Assembly (NCBI GenBank): GCA_029339505.1
Contig: JAQISU010000179.1
Location: 14,098,001-14,162,000 of the forward strand
Origin: Unio delphinus
Taxonomy: Eukaryota; Mollusca; Bivalvia; Unionida; Unionidae
Direction of reading: 5' to 3'
DNA: 64,000 nucleotides
Positions 51,650-64,000 of the stretch are shown here, piece after piece (positions within the stretch are counted from its first letter, which is position 1; the number at the start of each line of letters is the position of its first letter). The notes under the pieces are model-generated. The model worked only from the letters and a program-made list of their open reading frames with translations. It ran no database searches and had not been told where the DNA came from. Made by a program: the position numbers and the translations under genes.

Positions 51650-51945
51650 GACTCTGAGTAGTCTGATGACTTGGTTATAAATACTTTGTGGCTGTATTCA
51701 GTGTAAACTGAGTGGTCTGATGACTTGGTTATAAATACTTTGTGGCTGTATTCAGTGTAAACTGAGTGGTCTGATGACTTGGTTATAAATACTTTGTGGC
51801 TGTATTCAGTGTAAACTCAGTGGTCTGATGACTTGGTTATAAATACTTTGTGGCTGTATTCAGTGTAAACTGAGTGGTCTGATGACTTGGTTATAAATAC
51901 TTTGTGGCTGTATTCAGTGTAAACTCAGTGGTTCATTTAATAACA
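51650..51945. repeat. Minisatellite of about 58 bp, five copies
   Basis: Near-identical units with 'gtctgatgacttggttataa' and 'tactttgtggctgtattcag'. Confidence 0.95.
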
Positions 51946-52224
51946 GCAGCATGAGCATTATATTCATTGGTCACTCACTAGCAGTCGAGTTGGTCTCAAA
52001 ACATGCTAGAAAAAAGAATCAAGGGCAAGTACCGGTAGCATCACTCGTAGATTAGACTGGAAAAGATGACATTCACTGTATTAAGTTTATCATAATTAAC
52101 TGGGTATCAGAATGAATATTCAAAATTAAAACTAAAAGAGGAAACCAAGAAAGAGATTTAGCTCAGTGCAGAAAAGTTTCAAACGTAATGTCCCATCCAT
52201 TATGCTGTGAGGGCTTAGGTCAGT

Positions 52225-52515
52225 GCACTTTTGCCATTTGTCTTGTATAAACAGCTAGTTTTATATCTCACTTTTGCCATTTGTCTTGTATAAATAGCTA
52301 GTTTTATATCTCACTTTTGCCATTTGTCTTGTATAAATAGCTAGTTTTATATCTCACTTTTGCCATTTGTCTTGTATAAATAGCTAGTTTTATATCTCAC
52401 TTTTGCCATTTGTCTTGTATAAATAGCTAGTTTTATATCTCACTTTTGCCATTTGTCTTGTATAAATAGCTAGTTTTATATCTCACTTTTGCCATTTGTC
52501 TTGTATAAACAGCTA
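52225..52515. repeat. 43 bp minisatellite, about seven copies
   Basis: Units 'cttttgccatttgtcttgta' plus taaatagctagttttatatc. Very homogeneous. Confidence 0.95.
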
Positions 52516-52519
52516 GTTT

Positions 52520-53130
52520 TTCAACTCACTTTCGTCATTTTCTCATGGAACACATGAATAGTTTTTCATTTCACTTTTGCCAATTTACATTCAACATTGA
52601 ATAAAGTATTTTTTTGGAAATTGATAATTGGTTTATTGAGTAAGAATCTTTTTTAAAAAAACGCATTTCAGTTGTTCATTATCCCGCTCTGCTGTCTCAG
52701 TATTGAACCTGCCTAATATCATCTAAAAGGCATTATATCATCTTTTTACCATTATTTTCTACATGTGGATAAAAACTTTCAGATTGCTTCCTTGGTTAAA
52801 ATTTTTTATTTTACCCATATTCCAAACTTTTTTTTATGTTGTAGGTCAGATGCTTTTTTTTGGTATAAATGGACATCTTGTTTTGTACATAGTTTGAAGT
52901 TGGTCCATTCTCATTCCGATACAGAGAGTATACTGAGTACAGTACAAAGTGTTGTTTTTACATGTAAACATGACAGCTGTCATAACAGGCTAAACCTGTT
53001 TTGGTTAATTGAAACTGAATAGTATGAAAATGTAATACAAAATTGTCAGACTTTCATCTACACGTTTGCAGACTGCATAGATTCATATATGCTGCTGCAT
53101 TATGTGATGGCAGATCTGGGTCAATGCAGT
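52520..53130. other. No gene; palindromic repeat half near the end
   Basis: 53070-53130 carries 'actgcatagattcatatatg' and 'ggcagatctgggtcaatgca', a copy of the palindromic family. An 85-codon ORF at 52765 has no domain. Confidence 0.55.
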
Positions 53131-53134
53131 TAAC

Positions 53135-56100
53135 CACTTGGTCTGACTTTTGAGTATATATGGTTCCTATTAATGGAAATGACTTCTGAGTGAGTATATA
53201 TGGTTCCTATTATTGGAAATAACCAGAGTGAGTATGTATGGTTCCTATTAATGGAAATGACTTATAAGTGAGTATATATGGTTCCTATTAATGGAAATGA
53301 CTTCTGAGTGAGTATATATGGTTCCTATTAGTGGAAATGACTTCTAAGTGAGTATATATGGTTCCTATTAGTGGAAATGACTTCTAAGTGAGTATATATG
53401 GTTCCTATTAATGGAAATGACTTCTGAGTGAGTATATATGGTTCCTATTAATGGATATGACTTCTGAGTGAGTATATATGGTTCCTATTAATGGAAATGA
53501 CTTCTGAGTGAGTATATATGGTTCATATTAGTGGAAATGACTTCTAAGTGAGTTTATATATGGTTCCTATTAATGGAAATGACTTCTGAGTGAGTTTATA
53601 TATGGTTCCTATTAATGGAAATGACTTCTGAGTGAGTATATATGGTTCCTATTAATGGAAATGACTTCTGAGTGAGTATATATGGTTCCTATTAATGGAA
53701 ATGACTTCTGAGTGAGTATATATGGTTCCTATTAATGGAAATGACTTCTGAGTGAGTATATATGGTTCCTATTAATGGAAATGACTTCTGAGTGAGTATA
53801 TATGGTTCCTAATAATGGAAATGACTTCTAAGTGAGTATATATGGTTCCTATTAATGGATATGACTTCTGAGTGAGTATATATGGTTCCTATTAATGGAA
53901 ATGACTTCTGAGTGAGTATATATGGTTCCTATTAATGGAAATGCCTTCTGAGTGAGTATATATGGTTCCTATTAATGGAAATGACTTCTGAGTGAGTATA
54001 TATGGTTCCTATTAATGGAAATGACTTCTGAGTGAGTATATATGGCTCCTATTAATGGATATGACTTCTGAGTGAGTATATATGGCTCCTATTAATGGAA
54101 ATGACTTCTAAGTGAGTTTATATATGGTTCCTATTAATGGAAATGAATTCTGAGTGAGTATATATGGTTCCTATTAATGGAAATGACTTCTGAGTGAGTA
54201 TATATGGTTCCTATTAATGGAAATGACTTCTGAGTGAGTATCTATGGTTCCTATTAATGGAAATGACTTCTGAGTGAGTATATATGGTTCATATTAGTGG
54301 AAATGACTTATAAGTGAGTATATATGGTTCCTATGAATGGAAATGACTTCTGAGTGAGTATATATGGTTCCTATTAGTGGAAATGACTTCTAAGTGAGTA
54401 TATATGGTTCCTATTAATGGATAGGACTTCTAAGTGAGTATATATGGTTCCTATTAATGGATATGACTTCTGAGTGAGTATATATGGTTCCTATTAGTGG
54501 AAATGACTTCTAAGTGAGTTTATATATGGTTCCTATTAATGGAAATGACTTCTGAGTGAGTTTATATATGGTTCCTAATAATGGAAATGACTTCTGAGTG
54601 AGTATATATGTTCCTATTAATGGAAATGACTTCTGAGTGAGTATATATGGTTCCTATTAATGGAAATGACTTCTGAGTGAGTATATATGGTTCCTATTAA
54701 TGGAAATGACTTCTGAGTGAGTATATATGGTTCCTAATAATGGAAATGATTTCTAAGTGAGTATATATGGTTCCTATTAATGGATATGACTTCTGAGTGA
54801 GTATATATGGTTCCTATTAATGGAAATGACTTCTGAGTGAGTATATATGGTTCCTATTAATGGAAATGACTTCTGAGTGAGTATATATGGTTCCTATTAA
54901 TGGAAATGACTTCTGAGTGAGTATATATGGTTCCTATTAATGGAAATGACTTCTGAGTGAGTATATATGGCTCCTATTAATGGATATGACTTCTGAGTGA
55001 GTATATATGGCTCCTATTAATGGAAATGACTTCTAAGTGAGTTTATTTATGGTTCCTATTAATGCAAATGAATTTTGAGTGAGTATATATGGTTCCTATT
55101 AATGGAAATGACTTCTGAGTGAGTATATATGGTTCCTATTAATGGAAATGACTTCTGAGTGAGTATATATGGTTCCTATTAATGGAAATGACTTCTGAGT
55201 GAGTATATATGGTTCCTATTAATGGAAATGACTTCTGAGTGAGTATCTATGGTTCCTATTAATGTAAATGACTTCTGAGTGAGTATCTATGGTTCCTATT
55301 AATGTAAATGACTTCTGAGTGAGTATCTATGGTTCCTATTAATGGAAATGACTTCTGAGTGAGTATCTATGGTTCCTATTAATGGAAATGACTTCTGAGT
55401 GAGTATCTATGGTGTCTATTAATGGAAATGACTTCTGAGTGAGTATCTATGGTTCCTATTAATGGAAATGACTTCTGAGTGAGTATCTATGGTTCCTATT
55501 AATGGAAATGACTTCTGAGTGGGTATCTATGGTTCCTATTAATGGAAATGACTTCTGAGTGAGTATCTATGGTTCCTATTAATGGAAATGACTTCTGAGT
55601 GAGTATCTATGGTTCCTATTAATGGATATGACTTCTGAGTGAGTATCTATGGTTCCTATTAATGGATATGACTTCTGAGTGAGTATCTATGGTTCCTATT
55701 AATGGAAATGACTTCTGAGTGAGTATATATGGTTCCTATTAATGGAAATGACTTCTGAGTGAGTATATATGGTTCCTATTAATGGAAATGACTTCTGAGT
55801 GAGTATATATGGTTCCTATTAATGGAAATGACTTCTGAGTGAGTATATATGGTTCCTATTAATGGAAATGACTTCTGAGTGAGTATATATGGTTCCTATT
55901 AATGGAAATGACTTCTGAGTGAGTATATATGGTTCCTATTAATGGAAATGACTTCTGAGTGAGTATATATGGTTCCTATTAATGGAAATGACTTCTGAGT
56001 GAGTATATATGGTTCCTATTAATGGAAATGACTTCTGAGTGAGTATATATGGTTCCTATTAATGGAAATGGCTTCTGAGTGAGTATATATGGTTCCTATT

Positions 56101-57545
56101 AATGGAAATGACTTCTGAGTGAGTATATATGGTTCCTATTAATGGAAATGACTTCTGAGTGAGTATATATGGTTCCTATTAATGGAAATGACTTCTGAGC
56201 GAGTATATATGGTTCCTATTAATGGATATGACTTCTGAGCGAGTATATATGGTTCCTATTAATTGATATGACTTCTGAGCGAGGATATATGGTTCCTATT
56301 AATGGAAATGACTTCTGAGCGAGTATATATGGTTCCTATTAATGGAAATGACTTCTGAGCGAGTATATATGGTTCCTATTAATGGAAAGGCCTTCTGAGC
56401 GAGTATATATGGTTCCTATTTATGGAAATGCCTTCTGAGTGAGTATATATGGTTCCTATTAATGGAAAGGCCTTCTGGGTGAGTATATATGGTTCCTATT
56501 AATGGAAATGCCTTCTGGGTGAGTATATATGGTTCCTATTAATGGAAATGCCTTCTGAGTGAGTATATATGGTTCCTATTAATGGAAATGTCTTCTGGGT
56601 GAGTATATATGGTTCCTATTAATGGAAATGCCTTCTGGGTGAGTATATATGGTTCCTATTAATGGAAATGACTTCTGAGTGAGTATATATGGTTCCTATT
56701 AATGGATATGACTTCTGAATGAGTATATATGGTTCCTATTAATGGAAATGACTTCTGAGTGAGTATATATGGTTCCTATTAATGGAAATGACTTCTGAGT
56801 GAGTATATATGGTTCCTATTAATGGAAATGACTTCTGAGTGAATATATATGGTTCCTATTAATGGAAAGGCCTTCTGAGTGAGTATATATGGTTCCTTTT
56901 AATGGAAAGGCCTTCTGAGTGAGTATATATGGTTCCTATTAATGGAAAGGCCTTCTGAGTGAGTATATATGGTTCCTATTAATGGAAAGGCCTTCTGAGT
57001 GAGTATATATGGTTCCTATTAATGGAAAGGCCTTGTGAGTGAGTATATATGGTTCCTATTAATGGAAAGGCCTTCTGAGTGAGTATATATGGTTCCTATT
57101 AATGGAAATGCCTTCTGAGTGAGTATATATGGTTCCTATTAATGGAAATACCTTCTGAGTGAGTATATATTTTGTTCCTATTAATGGCAATGACTTCTAA
57201 GTGAGTTTATATATGGTTCCTTTAAATGGAAATGAATTCTGAGTGAGTATATATGGTTCCTATTAATGGAAAGGTTTTCTGAGTGAGTATATATGGTTCC
57301 TAGTAATGGAAATGCCTTCTGAGTGAGTATATATGGTTCCTAGTAATGGAAATGACTTCTGAGTGAGTATATATGGTTCCTATTAATGGAAATGACTTCT
57401 GAGTGAGTATATATGGTTCCTATTAATGGAAATGACTTCTAAGTGAGTATATATGGTTCCTATTAATGAAAATGACTTCTGAGTGAATATATATGGTTCC
57501 TATTAATGGAAATGACTTCTAAGTGAGTATATATGATTCATGCTA
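53135..57545. repeat. Large 40 bp minisatellite, about 110 copies (4.4 kb)
   Basis: The unit is 'gagtgagtatatatggttcc' then 'tattaatggaaatgacttct'. Sub-blocks differ by shared variants: 'gagtatctatgg' (about 55230-55690), 'gagcgag' (56195-56405), 'aaaggccttct' (56390-57110) and 44 bp units with 'gagtttatatatgg'. Shared variants in consecutive copies and a higher-order repeat (the 53500-54130 pattern returns at 54480-55080) show segmental amplification. Confidence 0.97.
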
Positions 57546-57549
57546 ATGA

Positions 57550-58790
57550 AAATGTCTTTTTAGGAAAACAGAAAGAGAATTGTATCATTTTGATTGAATT
57601 TTCTTATAATGATGTTTGAAAATTGCATCACATGAAAATTCACAAAAAATTGTATGGCCCTTGGTTATGGTACATTGGAATTGAAGCTTTTGATACATAA
57701 ATTTGCTGTTAAAACTATGTCAACTTTAGATGGATTAGTTATTTATATTTTTATGGTGAAAGAAGCTATTGAAAGGTACAATAATTTCTTAAAACTTTTG
57801 ATTAGTATGAGAAAGATTATATAATTCCAAACTTTGATGAAAGTCACAATGTTCCAGAATATTTGTAAGAAATAGTACAGTGTACTATATAATAAGAAAG
57901 AGTTGTTTGATAACAATATTACAAACATTAAATTAATTATTAAAATAATAAATATTAAAATATAATTTTAATTCAGCATCTAATGATTCATAATTCCAGA
58001 TTGAGATGAAAAATGCCATTTTCCAGGTCTTTTTCTCATCATAAAATGTTTATGTTGAAAATCAGAAGTCTTGATGCAATATAAAAACTAAATGATTGGT
58101 GATATGATCCAGCTCTGGGTGTGCTATTTGGTAGAACTTGATCTTTCTACCATTGATAACGTGCAGTCATGCTATACATGCAAAGAAGTATGCAGAACTA
58201 TCTTGGACCTAGTTTTACATCCACTGCACAATATTGTAGTTGATAGCAGAAATCAGACATTTATCAAAGAAAATTTAGGGAAGGGGGTCAGGGAGTCAAA
58301 ACCATCAGCTACCATTGTGATAGTGAGATAAGTACCTAATCAGAAGATTATATTATGTGTATTAAAGTATACTTGGAACCTAATTTTGAGGAACAGAATG
58401 AGATTGGTGGGGAAGTGTTACTTTTTATGTGAAGGATTGTTTTGGCTTTAATTGCTGAGAGACTTTGGAATTCATCTGGATGATTGGCAGGTACTATATG
58501 TACTTGTATGTGAGTCAAATCTAACTGTAAACAACATAGACCCTGATTTATCATCACATATTGTATCCGCCGATCTGGGTCTGTCTTGTTTTACAGTATT
58601 TGTAAATATACATGATATAGACTACTGTTTATAGTTGCTATAGAGTTTCACGTTTTAAAAAAATTGTTTTAGGTTTTGTGAGTTTGGAAACTCAAACACA
58701 GAATGAGTGTACTAATAAAATTCAGGTTTTACAAGAAAATTCAGGTTTTACAAATGGACTAAATAACAAAATTCTGTGTGTGTGTGTGTG
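57550..58790. other. No gene; one palindromic repeat
   Basis: AT-rich. 58500-58590 holds 'aacaacatagaccctgattt' facing 'ccgatctgggtctgtcttgt'. A (GT)n patch is at 58777-58790. Confidence 0.55.
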
Positions 58791-58794
58791 CCTG

Positions 58795-59110
58795 TGATTT
58801 GGATTTTTAATGCAGCTTTAACAATTTTTCAGTCGTATCACTCCTATGTCTTCAGTATAGCAGTTTATAGCGATATCTAGCACTGGGGCATCATGTAGCA
58901 GACATGTAGCATGATACCAAACCCAGTCACATTTATCCTAACACCTGAGGTTGACTAATCCTAACACTAACCTCTTAATGCTGAGCACCAAGTGAGATAG
59001 TTGCTAGTACCATTTTAATAAGTCATTTGCATGACTTAGATGGGGTTTGAACCTGCAACATCCAGCATCCAGGGCATATGTTCTTACCACTTAGGCCACC
59101 AGAACATTAT
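58795..59110 (-). mobile_element. tRNA-derived SINE, family 1, older copy
   Basis: Plus-strand landmarks 'ttaatgcagctttaacaatt' on the left (3' end) and 'ccacttaggccaccag' on the right (A-box side). Diverged from the 20880 copy. Confidence 0.85.
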
Positions 59111-59114
59111 TCAA

Positions 59115-60260
59115 TATTTTTTAAAAGAATTTTTGTATTAATGAAATTCAGGTTTTAAAAATAACAAAGTTCTATCATTAAGCAATTAGTAAGTTATGTA
59201 TATTCTGACCTGTCCTTGGAACCAACCAATCATTCAAATCCAACTGCAAACAATATAGACCCTAATCTGCTGTTGCATAAAATGCTGGCAGATCAAGATC
59301 TGTGTTGCACTGATTACTCCTCACCAACTTTATTGACCCAGATTTACTGGTACACTATGCAAGAGTAGATCAAGGTCTGTGTGCATTTACATTTGGACTC
59401 GACTTGTCAAAAATATTTTGAACTCATTCATCTTCTCTGATTCACTATCAGTACTTGAGCCACTCCACAATACTAAGTTGGAAAACCTGTTAATGATCAA
59501 ATTTCTTATTGAAGATACTGTACCTCTCACAATATAATATACTTACCCAGCCATGTCAAAAGTCATGATGAGCAGATCATATTGCCATGAAGGCCCTTTC
59601 TCTGCATCCATCTGATTTTAAAATGCTACGCACTGAATTTAGATCTTGCATAAAAAAATTCCTTATTTAGTAAGTGGCAGGCCATCATTGAACAATGCTG
59701 TCAATATGAAGTTCCAGATGGTCAACGGTGAATGGTCTCCATCTTACTGTAATGAGGAAGTAACTCTTACACCATAAACAAGAATTTGTCATGCTGTAAC
59801 ATATTAAAAGGAACTTCACGGTAAATGCGTCTTGTATTTTAAATTTCATGAAGGAAGTTAAAATTTATTCCAAATATAGCTTGTGCACAATATTTTGCTT
59901 GAGTATTTTTTTAACCAACATGCGCACTGTCCATAAGGTTTTATATTATCTACATACCTACAACATTTGCATTATCCATTGATGGGAACTTTGAAATATT
60001 ATCATCACCATCTCATTGTTTTGCTTTTGCTTTTTGCAATTTTTTTTATTGTGAACCACTTTTCACGCATAAATCATGTGTCATATCAAGATATAGCTTT
60101 ACTTACCCAAATCAATCAATCAATAAATAGAAGTGTAGATTATAGCGTGTGTGGTATTAATGTAATATTTTCAGAAATTAGATATTTATCCTTGATTTGA
60201 AGATAAAACTTCAAAGATACCTTGGGTTGTTATATTCTGTATCATCATTTGTGTAGTTAT
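59115..60260. other. Palindromic repeat and unique DNA
   Basis: 59215-59410 contains two facing units of the palindromic family ('aacaatatagaccctaatct', 'agatcaagatctgtgttgca', 'tgacccagatttactgg'). The rest is gene-free AT-rich DNA. Confidence 0.6.
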
Positions 60261-60272
60261 CATAAGGCCTCT

Positions 60273-60533
60273 TGGGGGCCCCGAGTGGCCTAAAGCACTT
60301 TCCGTTACGGATCACTGCCATCTCACCTCTGTCTGCGTGAGTTTGAGTCTCAGATTCAGCCATTGTGGGTATGTGAGAAAGCTTGCCACTGTTACCAGTA
60401 GCTTCTCGTGGGTTGGTGGTTCTTTCCGGGGGTTTTCCCCTGTTTTTTCCTCTACCATTAATACTGGACGTCATGTATAGCCTATCTTGTGCTGAAAAAT
60501 TACGCTAAACCCTACAAAAACAAAACAAAACAA
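60273..60533 (+). mobile_element. tRNA-derived SINE, family 2, with 11 bp TSD
   Basis: Head 'gggccccgagtggcctaaag' and 3' tail 'caaaaacaaaacaaaacaa'. Perfect repeats ataaggcctct flank it at 60262-60272 and 60534-60544. Confidence 0.9.
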
Positions 60534-60694
60534 ATAAGGCCTCTGGTTTCCTATTGAATTCACATTAATTTCTGTACAGCAGTTGTTGTTATGCTGGCAT
60601 TTCCATAGAAGTGCAGAATATTGTCATATGTACATACTTCTGATGGGCATGCATGCATGGATGTATATATGTGTGTGTGTGTGTTTCCTTGTTT

Positions 60695-61010
60695 GTTTGA
60701 TTGGGATTTTTAAATGAAGCTTTAAAAAAATTTCAGTCATATCCCTATGATGTCTGCATTGAGGCAGTTTATAGTCATGTCTAACACTGGGGCATCATGC
60801 CGCAGACATGTAGCATGTTGTCCCACCCAGTCACATTATCATGACTCCACACCGACCAATCCTAAACACTAAGCTCTTAATGCTGAGTGCCAAGTGAGGC
60901 AGCTGATAGTACCATTTGTGTAAGTCTTTGGTATGACTTGGCCAGGGATGAAACCCACGACCTCCTGCTTCCGCAGCAGATGCTCTAACCATTAGGCCAC
61001 CGGAGTGGTT
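60695..61010 (-). mobile_element. tRNA-derived SINE, family 1
   Basis: Plus-strand landmarks 'gattgggatttttaaatgaa' (3' end) and 'accattaggccaccggagtg' (A-box side). It is bordered by (GT)n microsatellites at about 60670 and 61013-61033. Confidence 0.88.
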
Positions 61011-61034
61011 TGTGTGTGTGTGTGTGTGTGTGTC

Positions 61035-62075
61035 AATAATAGTTCTGTGATTATTGACTGCTGACAACATTTGACTTTTGACTTTTTAGCTGACCCCATA
61101 TTATGATTGGGCTTGAAGGGAAACATTTATTATTACCTTATGTCAAGATATATATATATATATATATTTGTATCAGATTATAATAAAATTAGGCTTATAA
61201 TTTTAAAATAATTTGACATTTCATACTACAGTCGTAAAATTTCAAAAGCCGTCAATTTTACGAACAGGTTCACACTTAAAATAAACTTGTTTGATGTGGT
61301 CTTTTGAACATGGTTGTTATAAATAGTTCTATATGCATATTACGAATTATTTAGAGTAATGACTGGTTAAAAGCAGACAACAAATGTTGTTTTTTTACAA
61401 GAAGATCTAGTCCCATAGATCTGTAAATAACATGTGCTTGGTTCATAAAGTCTGTGTGTGTGGTAAATTACTTCAGAACACATTTGTCTTGTTTTTTGCT
61501 TTTCAATTAATTTTCGGGATGGCTTGTGTGTATTGGCATCCTTGCAACTGAGATCTAGCCAAGATGTACCTACCAGCAGAAATCAATCCTCATAGGTTGT
61601 GTTGATATTTATCTGACCCCAGCTTTACTTTGATCAAGGTATCATTTAGGAGTCTTTAATCTTCAGTGATTAACGGGTTAATGCATAGTATTTTATTCGG
61701 CTGAATAAATAAAATCATGCAGCATGAATCTTAAACTCAAGCTTTGAGTTTGAAATTGTAACAATTTTGTAACTTTAAATTGAAATTAAAATTGAGTTTA
61801 AAAACAAGAACTTAGAACTTCTTAATGAGGTTGTTAAATTTGAATTATATTGATATTCTCATAGTGTCATTTGTGTGTGTGTGTGTGGGGGGCTTTTTTT
61901 GTTGCTTGAAATAGAGTTTTGTGCCAAAACAGTTCTTAAAATGTTTTTATTAATTGTAGTTTGGTTTTGGACTAATGAGAGTATAACTTGTATGAGCACT
62001 AATTATAAGTACAGCGAGCAATACATGTGACTAATCACCACACATTGTTTTTAATAAAATAATTTGCCTTCATCT
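61035..62075. other. No gene; microsatellites
   Basis: (TA)n at about 61150-61166 and (GT)n at about 61873-61887. No coding region supported. Confidence 0.6.
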
Positions 62076-62077
62076 TT

Positions 62078-62258
62078 ACAACTCCAATGGCCTAGTGATT
62101 AGAGCAGTCGCTTTGGATGTAGGAGGTCACAGGTTCGAACCCCGGCCAAGTCATACGAAAGACTTATAAAAATGGTATTAACATCTGCCTCGCGATACTG
62201 CATGTCTCAAGCGTGATGCCTCAGTGCTAGACATCACTATAAACTGCCACATTCTGCA

Positions 62259-62309
<51 letters not shown>

Positions 62310-62330
62310 CTTTGTTTCCTTGCCTTAGCT
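62078..62330 (+). mobile_element. tRNA-derived SINE, family 1, internally deleted, plus (CA)n
   Basis: 'aatggcctagtgattagagc' (A-box) and 'caggttcgaaccccggcc' (B-box) are well kept. The middle of the body is missing, and the 3' end has been replaced by or runs into a (CA)n of about 50 bases at 62260-62308. Confidence 0.85.
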
Positions 62331-62499
62331 GAGGTGGTAAGGGGGTGGATTCTTAGGATACCATTCATCAGTTAGTTTGTAAGAAAGGTATGATTTTTGA
62401 TCCCACTCTATGGAGTTCCATGAAGGGTGTCAAAGGACATGCATACAAATGTGCAATTGCCATAACATTTTCAAGTATCCTTTCAAAACTTTTATACCA

Positions 62500-62700
62500 T
62501 ATATGCCTGTATATAAGTTGGATCCAACTGTGATGTGCACTGACCTAGATATATCATTATGTCATGCTCCTGTAGGGTAGGTATGGGTCTATAAAAATTG
62601 TAAAGGGTAATCAATAGAACAAACAGCATAAAACTTGATCTGCCAATGCACTGTGTGATGGTGAATCAGGGTCTGTGTTGTTTACAGTTGGACCTGACTT
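62500..62700. repeat. Palindromic repeat family copy
   Basis: 'agttggatccaactg' is followed by 'gtaggtatgggtctataaaa', then 'aaacagcataaaacttgatc', 'gtgaatcagggtctgtgttg' and 'tttacagttggacctgactt'. It is the most complete copy, with the 'ttggatccaactg' and 'cagttggacc' ends in inverted orientation. Confidence 0.7.
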
Positions 62701-62704
62701 GAAT

Positions 62705-63535
62705 GTAGGATACATGGATTCATAGCAGGATAATGGTCCATAAAGTGGTTTTATGACCTGTGGGTTACAGTCCATATATAGGTATTATGACCTCTAGGTT
62801 ACAGCACATATATGGGTATTATGACCTCTAGGTTATAGTCCATTTATGGGTATTTTGACCTATGTGTTACAGTCCATATAGGATATTATTATTACCTGTG
62901 GGAGTGCTGACTCCCGGAGTAACAATCCAGATAGGGGTTTATGATCCCTGGGTTACAGTCCATAAAGGGGTATTATGACCCCTGAATTACAATCCATAAA
63001 GGGGTGTTATGACCTCTGCGTTACACTCCATAAAGGGGTATTATGACCCCTGGGTTAAAGATCATAAATGGGTATTATGACCCCTGGATTACAGTCCATA
63101 AGGGGGTGTTATTACCCCTTGGTTACAGTCTATAATGGGGTTCATGGTCCCTGGGTTACAGTCCATAAAGGGTATGATGACCCCTGTATTACAGTCCATA
63201 AAGGGGTGTTATGAGCCCTGGATTCCAGTCTTTGAAGGGGGTGTTATGACCCCTGGGTTACAGTCAGTAATGGGGTATTATTACCTGTGGGTGTGCTGTA
63301 ACTCCACGCTTCGCAGTCCAGATAGGGGTATTATGACCCCTGGGTTAATCCATTAAAGGGTGTTATTACCCCTGTGTATCAGTCCATAAATGGGTATTAT
63401 GATCCCTGGTTGTGCTGTGACCCCAGAAGTAACAATCCATATATGGGGTATTATGATCCCAGAATTACAGTTCATATATGGTATTATGACTAAGGGTCAC
63501 ACACCATAAAGGGATGTTATATGCATGTGTGGAGC
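62705..63535. repeat. 34 bp minisatellite, about 24 copies
   Basis: Units 'gttacagtccataaaggggt' and attatgacccctg, moderately diverged. A 73-codon repetitive ORF at 63135 is an artefact. Confidence 0.92.
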
Positions 63536-63539
63536 TGTG

Positions 63540-64000
63540 CAAAAGTTTTTTTAAGTTAAGAAGGGATCCTCATATTTAAAAAGGATGGGAAACACAGAAC
63601 AAGAGCATTCATAAAACAGATATAAAACACACTTCTGCTATGTTCCACCCAATGTATAATTTGTTCCCAGGATCAAGTTAGTGATCAAACACTTACCAAA
63701 TTCTCAGTCCTTTTAGTCCCTGTTTGGATTTGGGTTTTTAAATCCCCATCCTTCCCTTGGTGCATAGAGTTTTAGAACCTTTTTTAACATGTATCAACCA
63801 GCTCATATAAAATGGCAAGTCTCATTATTGAACAATTGGGGACAACTTGTATGATATAACAAATGCACACATGAAGACACACATGCACATATAAATGCAC
63901 TGGATCAAATAATCTCTGTATTTCTATGAAAAGTGCAAGGATAAATACATGATAAAAGAAATCAAGTTGGAGTGTTCACTCAGATTGACGATTTTTGCAA
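63540..64000. other. No gene seen
   Basis: AT-rich DNA to the end of the window. Confidence 0.5.

Overview
This is a 64 kb stretch of animal genomic DNA, AT-rich and dominated by repeats, with no host protein-coding gene that I can defend. Its tRNA-derived SINEs, APE-type LINE remnants, a palindromic 'cagatctgggtct' repeat family and many minisatellites fit a marine mollusc, most likely a bivalve. That assignment is inference from repeat style only.

The centrepiece is a 15.5 kb integrated Polinton/Maverick (polintovirus or adintovirus-like) element at 31151-46689. It has 293 bp terminal inverted repeats that read as identical and is flanked by a short direct repeat (ccaaa). Every gene is open, so the insertion looks young. 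It carries the full hallmark set: A32/FtsK-like packaging ATPase, retroviral-type integrase, family B DNA polymerase, adenovirus-type cysteine protease, double-jelly-roll major capsid protein and penton-type minor capsid protein. It also carries zinc-binding proteins, a free-standing HNH endonuclease, a membrane protein, a repeat-built fibre-like protein and several small virion proteins. The ATPase is leftward; the zinc ribbon, PLA2 and integrase are rightward; the polymerase is leftward; everything from 37.6 kb to the right end is rightward, with the virion genes clustered at 39.0-46.4 kb.

The most unusual points are: (1) a parvovirus-like phospholipase A2 domain with no AUG, lying in the -1 frame after a canonical A AAA AAC slippery heptamer at the end of the zinc-ribbon gene, which suggests a programmed frameshift fusion; (2) a 1321-residue replicative protein joining PolB, an SF1 helicase and a C-terminal HNH nuclease, preceded by expanding repeats of about 26 residues; (3) TIRs that contain their own internal inverted and direct repeats and also encode the end of the ATPase; (4) a tandem duplication of about 155 bp that has created a chimeric 86-codon ORF between the membrane-protein and penton genes; (5) a PLA2-entry-like LPGTP tail on a minor virion protein.

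The flanks hold a short pogo-like DNA transposon encoding only its DNA-binding domain (1988-3807), a Ty3/gypsy integrase remnant (about 10.8-11.1 kb), a dead RTE-like LINE inserted in a 51 bp minisatellite (17626-20800), a 1.1 kb solo LTR with a 5 bp TSD (23591-24690), two truncated CR1/L2-like LINEs with (ATT)n tails, and two tRNA-SINE families with clean target-site duplications. There are about a dozen minisatellites, the largest a 40 bp array of about 4.4 kb at 53.1-57.5 kb.
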